Shown here: in pieces, positions 24,891-32,108 of the stretch
Position numbering within the stretch: position 1 is the stretch's first letter
How the letters are laid out: each line of letters opens with the position of its first letter
From: Rhizorhabdus wittichii RW1
GTDB taxonomy: Bacteria; Pseudomonadota; Alphaproteobacteria; Sphingomonadales; Sphingomonadaceae
Length of the DNA stretch: 64,000 nucleotides
Direction: 5' to 3'
Assembly: GCA_000016765.1 (NCBI GenBank)
Contig: CP000699.1
Coordinates: 4,281,501-4,345,500, forward strand
Program-made: the position numbers and the translations under genes
Notes under the pieces: model-generated
What the model was told of the DNA's origin: nothing
What the model saw: the letters and a program-made list of their open reading frames with translations, nothing else
Database searches by the model: none

Positions 24891-24910
24891 AAGCCCATGT
24901 TTCGGGGCTT
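24891..24910 (-). terminator. Hairpin at the end of glnE
   Basis: AAGCCC (24891-24896) pairs with GGGCTT (24905-24910) around an 8-base loop, immediately after the glnE stop in the reverse direction. The tail on the reverse strand is CTTCC, so termination would be weak; in the forward direction the stem is followed by TT and could work too. Confidence 0.45.
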
Positions 24911-24917
24911 TTCCGTC

Positions 24918-27608
24918 TCAGCTTGCGGAGGAAACCCGCTTCCATTCGCCGCCGATCAGCGCGCGGGCGGTTTCATAGGCCTTAACCAGCGACGGCCAGT
25001 CGGCCTCTCCGCAGGTCCGCGCCACCAGCGTCTGCGACGCTTCGGGCGGCTCGGTCGAGGCGGGGGAGACGAGCCGCAGGGTGACGAGCATCCGGGTCAG
25101 CAGCTCATGCGCGGGGATCACCGCCGGATCGAGCAGCCCCTGCTCGGCGAGCAGCCGCATCGCGGTGCGCAGCCGCGGATCGAAGCCGGTGCGATGGCGG
25201 AGCTGGAGCAGGTGGACGGTGAACTCGGCATCGACCAGCCCGCCGTCGATCAGCTTGACGTCGAACGGGCTCGACGGCGGCTTGTGGCGGGCGATCTCGC
25301 CGCGCATCTTGACGACGTCTGCGAGCAGCACGGCGGGATCGCGCTCGCGGCCCAGCGCCTCGGCGATGATCGCGTCGACCCGCGCGCGCGCCTCCGCCGA
25401 TCCGAAGATCGTCCGCGCCCGGGTCAGCGCCATATGCTCCCAGGTCCAGGCGCTCTCGCGCTGATACTGCGCGAAGCTGTCGATCGACACGGCCAGCGGC
25501 CCCTGCGTGCCCGACGGGCGCAGCCTCGTGTCGACCTCGTAGAGCGGGCCGGCGGCGGTCGGAACCGACATCGCCGCCGAGACGCGCTGCGCCAGCCGGT
25601 TGAAATAGGTGGTGGCGCCGAGCGGCTTGGCGCCGTCCGATTCGGCCATGAAGTCGCCGCTGAACAGATAGACGATGTCGAGGTCGGAGGCGTTGGTCAG
25701 CGCGCCGCCGCCGAGCCGGCCGAGCGCCACGATCAGCAGCTCGCCGCCCGGAATCCGGCCGTGGTTCGCCTCGAACTCGGCGACGGTCGCGCTCGCCAGC
25801 ACGGTCAGCGCGGCCTCCGCCACCCGGGCATAGCCCTGCGCCACGTCGAGCGGATCGGACACCGCCTCGATCAGCTGGACGCCGAGCGCGAAGCGCCGCT
25901 CGCCGACCCGCTGGCGGACGCTGTCGAGCAGCAGCTCATAATTGTCGCTGCCCTCGCTATCGTCGAACTCGGCGACCAGTTCCTCCTGCGGCGGGGGCGG
26001 CGCCAGCGCGGTCGCGTCGATCAGCCCGTCGAGCAGCGCGGGGCGGCGGCCCAGCGCCTGCGACAGCGCCGGGGCATGGCTCAGCACGTCGATCAGCGCG
26101 CGGGCGAGGGCGGGCCTGGCCTGGAGCAGCCGGAACAGGTTGATCGCGCTCGGCAGCCCGGCGACCAGGTCCTCGAAGCGGTTGAGCGCGTCCTGTGGCG
26201 ACGGCGCCTTGCCGAGCGCCGCGATCAGCGTCGGCAGCATCGCCTCGAGCGCGTCCTGCGCCACCGGCGTCCGCAGCGAGCGGCTCTTGCCGTCGCGCAT
26301 CCCCTCGATCCGCAGCCGCGCGGCCGGCGGATCGGCGAAGCCCGCCTCCTCCAGCGCCGCTTCGAGCTGGTGGGGCTGCACCGGCAGGCGCGCCTCGCCG
26401 TCATTGTCGAGCCCGTCATAGACGGTTCCGACCCGGTCGACATGCGGGCGCAGCAACTCGACCAGCGCCGCCCCGTCGTCGAGCCCGTGGAGCCGCGCGA
26501 CATTGTCGAGCGCCTCGGCCTGCTTGGGGAGCTGGTGGGTCTGGTGGTCGTCGACCATCTGGAGCCGGTGCTCGATGGTGCGGAACAGGCGATAGGCCTC
26601 GGCCAGGTCGGCCGCCGAGTCCGCATCGATCCGCCCCGCCTCGCTCAGCGCGCGCAGCGCGTCGAGCGTCGCGGGCGCGCGGAGCTGCGGCTCGCGCCCG
26701 CCATGGATGAGCTGGTGGATCTGCGCGAAGAACTCGACCTCGCGGATACCGCCGCGTCCGCGCTTCAGGTCGTAGCCGGGACCCAGCACCTGTCCCCGCG
26801 AATAATGGTCGCGGATGCGGCGCGAAATCTGCCGGATCTCGCGCACCGCGCCGAAATCGAGTGAGCGGCGCCAGACGAAGGGGCGGATCGCTTCGAGGAA
26901 ACCCTGTCCCAGCGCGATGTCGCCGGCGGCGGCGCGGGCGCGGATGAAGGCGGCGCGCTCCCAGGGCAGCGCCGCCGATTCATAATAGCTGAGCGCGGCG
27001 TCGACCGGCAGGGCGAGCGGCGACACCTCGGGCGAGGGGCGCAGCCGCAGGTCGACGCGGAACACATAGCCGTGCTCGTCGCGGCTCTGGAGCAGCTCGA
27101 CGATCCGCCGCGCGATGCGGACGGCGGCCTCGACCGGCTCTTCGCGCGGCCGGTGCGGCAGCGTCGCGGGATCGAAGATCAGGATCGGATCGATGTCCGA
27201 GGAATAGTTGAGCTCGCCGCTGCCATGCTTGCCGAGCGCCAGCACCGCGAAGCCGCCCGGCTCGGCATCGGGGGTGCGCTCGGCGATGGCGGCGCGGATC
27301 GCGGTGTCGAGCGCATGATCGGCGAAGGCCGACAGCTGGCCGACGACCTGTTCCAGCGTCGCCATGCCGGCAAGATCGGCGAGCGCGACGGCGAGCGACA
27401 CGACCTGGCGCTGCCGGCGCAGCATCCTGCCGACGTCGTCCGATTCCTCCCTCGCGAGGCCGTCGCGGATCGCCTGGTCGAGCCCCTGGTCGCGCACCGC
27501 CGCGACGACCTCGGGATGGCGGCTCGCGAGGCCGGACAGGAAAGGCGAAAAGTCACCTATCCGTGCCAAGGCGTTGGAAAGGATGTGCTTGTCGACGCGC
27601 CCGGTCAT
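24918..27608 (-). CDS. glnE: Glutamine synthetase adenylyltransferase/adenylyl-removing enzyme
   Basis: 896 residues, close to the usual length. Two nucleotidyltransferase domains are intact: the N-terminal one with ALGKHGSGELNYSSDIDPIL (SSDID), and the C-terminal one with ALGRLGGGALTNASDLDIVY (SDLD). EVDTRLRPSGTQGPLAVS and the helical linker GIREVEFFAQIHQLIHGG are also present. GlnE attaches and removes AMP on glutamine synthetase under PII control. The start at 27608 (ATG ACC GGG) follows GACAGG; an upstream ATG at 27647 is possible but lacks a ribosome site. A shortened paralogue lies downstream on the same strand. Confidence 0.93.
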   Translation of the reverse strand: MTGRVDKHILSNALARIGDFSPFLSGLASRHPEVVAAVRDQGLDQAIRDGLAREESDDVGRMLRRQRQVVSLAVALADLAGMATLEQVVGQLSAFADHALDTAIRAAIAERTPDAEPGGFAVLALGKHGSGELNYSSDIDPILIFDPATLPHRPREEPVEAAVRIARRIVELLQSRDEHGYVFRVDLRLRPSPEVSPLALPVDAALSYYESAALPWERAAFIRARAAAGDIALGQGFLEAIRPFVWRRSLDFGAVREIRQISRRIRDHYSRGQVLGPGYDLKRGRGGIREVEFFAQIHQLIHGGREPQLRAPATLDALRALSEAGRIDADSAADLAEAYRLFRTIEHRLQMVDDHQTHQLPKQAEALDNVARLHGLDDGAALVELLRPHVDRVGTVYDGLDNDGEARLPVQPHQLEAALEEAGFADPPAARLRIEGMRDGKSRSLRTPVAQDALEAMLPTLIAALGKAPSPQDALNRFEDLVAGLPSAINLFRLLQARPALARALIDVLSHAPALSQALGRRPALLDGLIDATALAPPPPQEELVAEFDDSEGSDNYELLLDSVRQRVGERRFALGVQLIEAVSDPLDVAQGYARVAEAALTVLASATVAEFEANHGRIPGGELLIVALGRLGGGALTNASDLDIVYLFSGDFMAESDGAKPLGATTYFNRLAQRVSAAMSVPTAAGPLYEVDTRLRPSGTQGPLAVSIDSFAQYQRESAWTWEHMALTRARTIFGSAEARARVDAIIAEALGRERDPAVLLADVVKMRGEIARHKPPSSPFDVKLIDGGLVDAEFTVHLLQLRHRTGFDPRLRTAMRLLAEQGLLDPAVIPAHELLTRMLVTLRLVSPASTEPPEASQTLVARTCGEADWPSLVKAYETARALIGGEWKRVSSAS

Positions 27609-27649
27609 CCTGTCATCGCATAGGCGATTCGAACGGGAGTGCAACATTG

Positions 27650-27674
27650 GGAAACAAGGTCGGCTTATTGCGTT
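27650..27674 (+). promoter_or_regulatory. EcfG-type promoter, near-consensus, upstream of second nepR-like gene
   Basis: GGAAA, 16 bases, CGTT. The EcfG consensus is GGAAC-N16/17-cGTT; only the last base of the -35 element differs. It lies about 10 bases before the earliest likely start of the following small gene. Confidence 0.5.
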
Positions 27675-27683
27675 ATGTTAGTC

Positions 27684-27863
27684 ATGGAAAAGCCGACGCC
27701 CTCCCATTTGTCCATGCAGGCCCGAATTTCACCGATGCGGACGATTCAGGCGCCGCAAGGTCATGAAGGCATCGGCAATGCGCTGCGGGCGGCGTTCGAT
27801 CCGGGCAGCTACGGCCTGCCCGACGATCTGGCGCGGCTGCTGTCGAAGCTCGACCGCAAATAG
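27684..27863 (+). CDS. Second NepR-like anti-sigma factor
   Basis: About 59 residues. The C-terminal core GIGNALRAAFDPGSYGLPDDLARLLSKLDRK has the NepR pattern: Ile-Gly-x-x-Leu-Arg, an aromatic four residues on, then Pro-Asp and LLxKLD. The neighbouring bona fide NepR ends VGAALRSVYSQTVDEAIPAE plus FLDLLNKLD, showing the resemblance. NepR holds EcfG inactive until phosphorylated PhyR binds it. This one is convergent with ecfG, 45 bases from its end, and has an EcfG-like promoter. The exact start is uncertain (27684, 27714 and 27735 are all possible); no strong ribosome site is seen. It may be a feedback or partner-switch paralogue. Confidence 0.62.
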   Translation: MEKPTPSHLSMQARISPMRTIQAPQGHEGIGNALRAAFDPGSYGLPDDLARLLSKLDRK

Positions 27864-27908
27864 GGCGGAAGCGCGCCGCGACGGCGGCGGGGCCTCCGCC
27901 GGTCGTCC

Positions 27909-28604
27909 CTATTCCTTGCTGAGGTGATCGACGTCGGCCATGATCTGCTGGAGCGTCGTGGTCGACGGATCGGTCTTGTGCTCGCGGCGCGACGGCAACT
28001 GGCCATGGTCGAGGAGCTGTTCGAGCGCGGCGCGCCCGCGGGCCACCCGGCTCTTGATCGTTCCCACCGCGCAGCCGCAGATCTCGGCGGCTTCTTCATA
28101 GGCGAAGCCGCCAGCCCCGACGAGGATCAGCGCCTCGCGCTGCGGCTGCGGCAGGTGCATCAGCGCGCGCTGCATGTCGGCCAGCTCGATGTGGCGGTCC
28201 TGCGAAGCGGGCGCAGCCAGCAACTTGTTGGCGGTATGCTCGTCCCATTCGCCGCGGAAGCGGGCGCGCCGCATCTGCGACAGGAACAGGTTGCGCAGGA
28301 TGATGAAGGTCCAGGCCCGCATGTTGGTGCCCGCCTGGAAGCGCTTGCGCGCCGCCCAGGCCTTCATCAGCGTCTCCTGGACGAGATCGTCGGCGAGGTC
28401 GCGATTGCCCGACAGCGAGCGGCCGAAGGCGCGGAGATGGGGGATCACCCGCGCGAGCTCGTCCTTGAACTCGTCGTCGGACAAGGCGACCAGCTCGCCG
28501 CGCGGCGTCTCGACGCCGTCGACGTCCCGATCCTCGTCATCCATATGATCTGCTACCCCAGCTGAAGCGTTCGCCGCCATCGCGGTGCGGGCCTGTCCTG
28601 CCAT
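27909..28604 (-). CDS. ecfG: General stress response ECF sigma factor
   Basis: 231 residues. Region 2 is ELARVIPHLRAFGRSLSGN, DLADDLVQETLMKAW and NMRAWTFIILRNLFLSQMRR; region 4 is LMHLPQPQREALILVGAGGF, YEEAAEICGCAVGTIKSRVA. This is the EcfG (ECF15) type. EcfG directs RNA polymerase to general stress genes when NepR is titrated by PhyR. A perfect EcfG promoter match lies at 28657-28681, implying autoregulation. A N-terminal extension of about 40 residues precedes region 2 and a C-terminal tail of about 40 residues follows region 4. Identity is firm from motif and locus. Confidence 0.95.
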   Translation of the reverse strand: MAGQARTAMAANASAGVADHMDDEDRDVDGVETPRGELVALSDDEFKDELARVIPHLRAFGRSLSGNRDLADDLVQETLMKAWAARKRFQAGTNMRAWTFIILRNLFLSQMRRARFRGEWDEHTANKLLAAPASQDRHIELADMQRALMHLPQPQREALILVGAGGFAYEEAAEICGCAVGTIKSRVARGRAALEQLLDHGQLPSRREHKTDPSTTTLQQIMADVDHLSKE

Positions 28605-28656
28605 CCGATCCCCATTGTCCCGGCGGGACGACTCGTGTCGTCCATTCTACCGGCTC

Positions 28657-28681
28657 AACGATCGTCCGCAGGGCGGGTTCC
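28657..28681 (-). promoter_or_regulatory. EcfG-type promoter upstream of ecfG
   Basis: Read on the reverse strand: GGAAC, 16 bases, CGTT, a perfect match to the EcfG consensus. Transcription would start near 28650, leaving a leader of about 45 bases to the ecfG ATG at 28604. Confidence 0.78.
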
Positions 28682-28709
28682 AATGCAATCGCGACCGAAA
28701 CGATATCGC

Positions 28710-29504
28710 TCAGGCCTCGATCGTGGCCGCGTTGAAGAACAGCGCCTGGCTGATCGCGGCCTTCACCGTCGACCGCTGGAAGGGCTTGGTGATCAGGAAG
28801 GTCGGTTCGGGCCGCTCGCCGGTCAGCAGCCGTTCGGGGAAGGCGGTGATGAAGATCACCGGTACGCTGAACTCGGCCAATATGTCCTTGACCGCGTCGA
28901 TGCCGGAGCTGTCGTCGGCGAGCTGGATGTCGGCGAGGACGAGGCCGGGCCGATGGGCGTGCGCCTGCGCCACCGCCTCGTCGCGGGTCACGGCGACGCC
29001 GCTGACGCTGTGGCCGAGATCGCGGACGATGGTCTCGAGGTCCATCGCGATGATCGGCTCGTCCTCGATGATCAGCACGTCGGTCCGGGTCTGGCGATCG
29101 ATTTCGGCGATCGCGTCGGCGACCAGCGATTCGACCTCCTCGGGGCTGGCCTCGATCAGATAGGCGGTGTCGGCCACGGTGAAGCCCTCCATCGCGGTCA
29201 GCAGCAGGGCCTGGCGCGACAGCGGCGTGATCGCGTTGAGCCGCGCCTGGGCGATCGCCTCGCGCTCGGCGTCGGCGGTCGGGGTTTCGATCTCGTCATA
29301 ATTGGCCGAGCTCCAGATCGCCTGGAAGGTGCGGTAGAGGCCGACCCGGACGTCGACCCCGCCGGGGAAGCCGTCGGGGGAGGCGACGATCGCCTCCAGC
29401 GTGGCCCGCACATAATTGTCGCCATGGCTCTGGCTGCCGGTGAGCGCCCGGGCGTAACGACGCAGGAAGGGCAGGTGGGGGGCGAGTTTCTGGCCGAGCG
29501 ACAT
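28710..29504 (-). CDS. phyR: General stress response regulator, sigma-mimic/receiver protein
   Basis: 264 residues. The N-terminal half mimics an ECF sigma factor (LPFLRRYARALTGSQSHGDNY for region 2; LSRQALLLTAMEGFTVADTA and EASPEEVESLVADA for region 4); the C-terminal half is a receiver with DVLIIEDEPIIAMDLE, phosphorylatable Asp in LVLADIQLADDSSG, and ITKPF. On phosphorylation PhyR binds NepR and frees EcfG. The ATG at 29504 is chosen with GGGAG upstream; a GTG at 29516 is possible but overlaps that site. Reverse strand, 105 bases upstream of ecfG. No clear EcfG promoter precedes phyR itself. Confidence 0.96.
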   Translation of the reverse strand: MSLGQKLAPHLPFLRRYARALTGSQSHGDNYVRATLEAIVASPDGFPGGVDVRVGLYRTFQAIWSSANYDEIETPTADAEREAIAQARLNAITPLSRQALLLTAMEGFTVADTAYLIEASPEEVESLVADAIAEIDRQTRTDVLIIEDEPIIAMDLETIVRDLGHSVSGVAVTRDEAVAQAHAHRPGLVLADIQLADDSSGIDAVKDILAEFSVPVIFITAFPERLLTGERPEPTFLITKPFQRSTVKAAISQALFFNAATIEA

Positions 29505-29641
29505 GGGTATCAACACTCCCTGGATTCATCGACGCGGGTGTCCGCCGCTACACGGGCAAGAGCGATAACAGCCCAGCCGGTGTCGCGGAAGCCGCCCGGG
29601 GCTTCCAATGACGAATGTGCAAAAAGAGACATTCCCGTCAT

Positions 29642-29666
29642 GGAACCAACGGACAAGTTTTTTGTT
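29642..29666 (+). promoter_or_regulatory. EcfG-type promoter upstream of nepR-phyP
   Basis: GGAAC, 17 bases, GTT (29642-29666). It fits the EcfG consensus with 17-base spacing and lies about 110 bases before the nepR ATG. The stretch between also holds TACCAT/ATGGTA (29686-29691 and 29702-29707), a short inverted repeat that could be a binding site or leader hairpin. Confidence 0.6.
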
Positions 29667-29775
29667 TCATGCATGATGCGCGTTTTACCATGGCGTGTAA
29701 AATGGTACGCATCCGGATCGATCCAAGAGGGGCGGTGTCCAAAAGCCGTTGCATTGGAGAGTGTTGGACAACGAG

Positions 29776-29985
29776 ATGCAGGTCAGGGGCGTGGGCCGGT
29801 TGGCTAATCAGGAACAGTCGGACGAGCCGGCAAACGACACCGGCGGAGGCAAGGCGGCCCGGAAGCGGAAGAGCGACCCCGTGCGCGACGCGTCCGTCGG
29901 CGCTGCGTTGCGTTCCGTCTATTCCCAGACGGTCGATGAAGCCATTCCCGCGGAATTCCTGGATCTGTTGAACAAGCTGGATTGA
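29776..29985 (+). CDS. nepR: Anti-sigma factor of the general stress response
   Basis: About 69 residues. A disordered, charged N-terminus (NQEQSDEPANDTGGGKAARK) leads into the core VGAALRSVYSQTVDEAIPAE and FLDLLNKLD, the NepR domain that binds EcfG or phosphorylated PhyR. Divergent from phyR and 61 bases before the PhyP-like gene, as in other sphingomonads. Several start codons are possible (TTG 29749, GTG 29761, ATG 29776); the ATG is used here although its ribosome site is poor. Confidence 0.88.
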   Translation: MQVRGVGRLANQEQSDEPANDTGGGKAARKRKSDPVRDASVGAALRSVYSQTVDEAIPAEFLDLLNKLD

Positions 29986-30046
29986 TCATGTTCCCGGCAG
30001 CCGCCCTTCCGATCGGACGGGCCAGCGGGGCGGGTCGCCCCAGCGG

Positions 30047-31585
30047 ATGAAGCAGCCCGCCAAACTGGCCTTCGCCCGCCTGTCCACCGGCACCAAGATG
30101 CTGCTGATCCTGTCGGCGGCGATGCTGCCGCTGGGTTTCATCGCGCTGCTGACCTCGCTCGACATGGCCCGGTCGGCCTCGGCCGAGCAGCGCATGGCGG
30201 TGCGGACGGCGATGGCCTTCCACGCCACCCGCGTCGAGATGGTCATCGACCGAGGGCTCGATGCGGTGCGATCGCCCCAGGCCAGCCTCGAGCCCGCCTC
30301 CGCCCTCTGCGCGGCGATCGCGCGGCAGGCGCGTCGCGACCGCAGCGGGCGGCCGCCGGTCGCGATCTTCGACGGCGGCCGGCGCCGGATTTGCCAGTCG
30401 CACGGCGCGCCGATCGAGCGGATCGCACCGGTCGATCAGGGCGTCGACCATGTCTGGCTCGACCTCCAGCGCCACAGCTTCCGCTTCACTGCGGCTCGCC
30501 GCGACGGCCTGCTGTTCGAAGCGGACATCCCGCTCGACGATATCCGTCTCGCCGTCTCCTCGGGTGGCGGGCTGCCGCTCAACCGGATGATCCTGCGGCA
30601 GGGCTCCGTCGACGTCGTGCTGGTCGATCATGGCGAGACCGCCGAAAACGACCTGTTGCGGCTCTCGCAGCCGCTGGCCGGGGGGCAGCTCGCGCTGATC
30701 GCCGAATATCGGCTGGCGCCGTCGCGGGCCCGGACGATGCTCGTCGTCCTGCTGCCGCTGCTGATGTGGGCCGCCGCCGCGTTCACCGGATGGCTGATCG
30801 TCAACCGCCTGCTGCTGCGCCCGCTCAGCCAGCTCAAGCAGTCGATCGACAATTGGAAGGGCGGCCACAGCTCGCTGCACCTGCCCCGGCTCACCACGCC
30901 CAGCCAGGAGATACGCGACCTGGCCGAGAGCTTCGCCGCGGTCGCGGCGCGCATCCACGACCATGAGCTGGAGCTGGAGGAGGGCCTCGCCCGCCAGACC
31001 CGCCTGACCCGGGAGGTCCACCACCGGGTGAAGAACAATCTTCAGGTCGTCTCCAGCCTGATCAACCTGCACGCGCGCGGGGCCGAAGGCGCCGTCGCCG
31101 ACGCCTATGGCGCGATCCAGCGCCGGGTCGACGCGCTCGCCGTCGTCCACCGCAACCATTATGCGGAGCTGGAGGAGAATGAAGGCGTCTCGGTGCGGGC
31201 GCTGGCCGGCGAGCTGGCGACGTCGCTCCGGGCGTCGGCCCCCGCGGCCGCCACCGGCATGCCGATCGCGCTCAACCTGATCGACGCGCATGTGACGCAG
31301 GACATCGCGGTGCCGACCGCCTTCTTCATCACCGAGGTCGTCGAGCTGCTGATGCATTGCAACCCGCAGGGCTCGGTGCTGATCTCGCTCGAGGCGACCG
31401 ACCGGCCCGGGCGCGCCAATCTGCGGATCGAGACGGTCGGCATGGCCGAAGGCGCGCTCGACGACTATCCTGGGATCGGCCGTTTCGAACGGGTCGTCAC
31501 CGGCATCGCGCGCCAGTTCCGCTCGCCGCTTTCGCAGGATCTGCAGACCGGTCGCTTCGAGGTCGAGATCGGCGTCCAGCCCTGA
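30047..31585 (+). CDS. phyP: PhyP-like HisKA_2 sensor with degenerate ATPase domain
   Basis: 512 residues: two membrane helices (about 17-37 and 226-247) flanking an extracytoplasmic sensor, a HAMP-like linker (RLLLRPLSQLKQSIDNW), then the HisKA_2 dimerisation box EVHHRVKNNLQVVSSLINLH with the phospho-acceptor His. The following domain lacks ATPase hallmarks: where NELVTNA is expected the sequence reads TEVVELL, and there is no DxGxG box. Known: PhyP of Sphingomonas sits next to nepR and acts mainly as a PhyR phosphatase. The lost ATP-binding residues fit a phosphatase-only role. Follows nepR and probably shares its EcfG promoter. Confidence 0.87.
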   Translation: MKQPAKLAFARLSTGTKMLLILSAAMLPLGFIALLTSLDMARSASAEQRMAVRTAMAFHATRVEMVIDRGLDAVRSPQASLEPASALCAAIARQARRDRSGRPPVAIFDGGRRRICQSHGAPIERIAPVDQGVDHVWLDLQRHSFRFTAARRDGLLFEADIPLDDIRLAVSSGGGLPLNRMILRQGSVDVVLVDHGETAENDLLRLSQPLAGGQLALIAEYRLAPSRARTMLVVLLPLLMWAAAAFTGWLIVNRLLLRPLSQLKQSIDNWKGGHSSLHLPRLTTPSQEIRDLAESFAAVAARIHDHELELEEGLARQTRLTREVHHRVKNNLQVVSSLINLHARGAEGAVADAYGAIQRRVDALAVVHRNHYAELEENEGVSVRALAGELATSLRASAPAAATGMPIALNLIDAHVTQDIAVPTAFFITEVVELLMHCNPQGSVLISLEATDRPGRANLRIETVGMAEGALDDYPGIGRFERVVTGIARQFRSPLSQDLQTGRFEVEIGVQP

Positions 31586-31628
31586 AACGACCCGCGTCGC
31601 GGGGACCAAAAAATTTCCATGCGGGCGG

Positions 31629-31653
31629 GGAACAAGGCCGGGGCCGGCTCGTT
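31629..31653 (+). promoter_or_regulatory. EcfG-type promoter of the intergenic sRNA candidate
   Basis: GGAAC, 16 bases, CGTT: a perfect consensus match. A start about 7 bases on, near 31660, falls immediately before the first hairpin of the structured segment 31660-31758. Confidence 0.75.
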
Positions 31654-31659
31654 CTGCTG

Positions 31660-31758
31660 TTCGGATAGCGATGCTTTGCCCCCCCGCTCCCGCTATCCGC
31701 TCGACAAAGGGCCCGGTCGCATTACCCCCCCGTAAATGCGTCCGGGCCCAACTTTTTT
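31660..31758 (+). ncRNA. Candidate GsrN-like, EcfG-dependent small RNA with two C-rich loops
   Basis: About 99 bases between phyP and the entericidin-like gene. Hairpin 1: CGGATAGCG (31662-31670) with CGCTATCCG (31691-31699), a perfect 9-bp stem with a 20-base loop that holds seven Cs (31679-31685). Hairpin 2: GGGCCCGG plus CGCATT (31709-31716, 31718-31723) with AATGCG plus CCGGGCCC (31735-31740, 31742-31749); its loop also has seven Cs (31725-31731). A T6 run (31753-31758) after hairpin 2 makes an intrinsic terminator. A perfect EcfG promoter lies just upstream. Known: Caulobacter GsrN is an EcfG (SigT)-dependent sRNA that uses a C-rich loop to pair with G-rich leaders. No open reading frame of note overlaps. 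Confidence 0.75.
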
Positions 31759-31808
31759 GGGCAAGTTCCTGGAATCGAAGGCGGATTTGCACGGGTCGGG
31801 ATGGATCG

Positions 31809-31833
31809 GGAACCAAGCCCGACAGCGAGCATT
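31809..31833 (+). promoter_or_regulatory. EcfG-like promoter, one mismatch, upstream of entericidin-like gene
   Basis: GGAAC, 16 bases, CATT; the -10 element differs from CGTT at one position. It would give a leader of about 45 bases to the ATG at 31888. Plausible because such lipoproteins are common general stress targets. Confidence 0.4.
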
Positions 31834-31887
31834 GATCCGATGCAGCTTCCGTCGCGGAAGCCTCAGAGCATCCAGGAAAGGTTTGCC

Positions 31888-32028
31888 ATGTTCAAACGCA
31901 CCATCGCCGTCGCCTTCGTCAGCCTTTCGCTGCTCGCGGTCACCGCGTGCAATACGGTCGAGGGCGCGGGCAAGGACGTATCCTCGGCCGGCCGCGCGGT
32001 CTCCGACGCCGCCGACGATTCGAAATAA
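31888..32028 (+). CDS. Entericidin-like small lipoprotein
   Basis: 46 residues: MFKRTIAVAFVSLSLLAVTAC is a lipoprotein signal ending in a lipobox (LAVTAC), and the mature part NTVEGAGKDVSSAGRAVSDA is the entericidin EcnA/B pattern. AGGAAAGG precedes the ATG. After cleavage the cysteine would be lipidated and the roughly 26-residue peptide anchored in the envelope. It follows the stress-sRNA candidate and has its own near-EcfG promoter, which suggests induction in the general stress response. Confidence 0.88.
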   Translation: MFKRTIAVAFVSLSLLAVTACNTVEGAGKDVSSAGRAVSDAADDSK

Positions 32029-32077
32029 GCCATCGACGAAAGTGCCCGCCTTCATGGCGGGCGCGACACGGGATCAG

Positions 32078-32108
32078 GCCCGGGACGGTCAGGCCGTCTC
32101 GGGCTTTT
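32078..32108 (+). terminator. Intrinsic terminator overlapping the 3' end of tatC
   Basis: GCCCGGGACGG (32078-32088) pairs with CCGTCTCGGGC (32094-32104), one wobble, loop of 5, followed by TTTT. It would stop transcripts from the entericidin-like gene. The loop and right arm lie inside the last codons of the convergent tatC gene. An extra hairpin, GCCCGCC/GGCGGGC, is at 32044-32062. Confidence 0.7.

Noticed and set aside
24442-24978. Forward ORF of 178 codons (with inner ATG at 24745) across the glnE-paralogue gap
   Set aside because: It overlaps the 5' end of the paralogue and the 3' end of glnE on the other strand, has no ribosome site, and its composition looks like an antisense shadow.
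29517-29641. EcfG promoter for phyR on the reverse strand
   Set aside because: No GGAAC-N16/17-GTT arrangement found on that strand; nearest GGAAGC lacks a partner.
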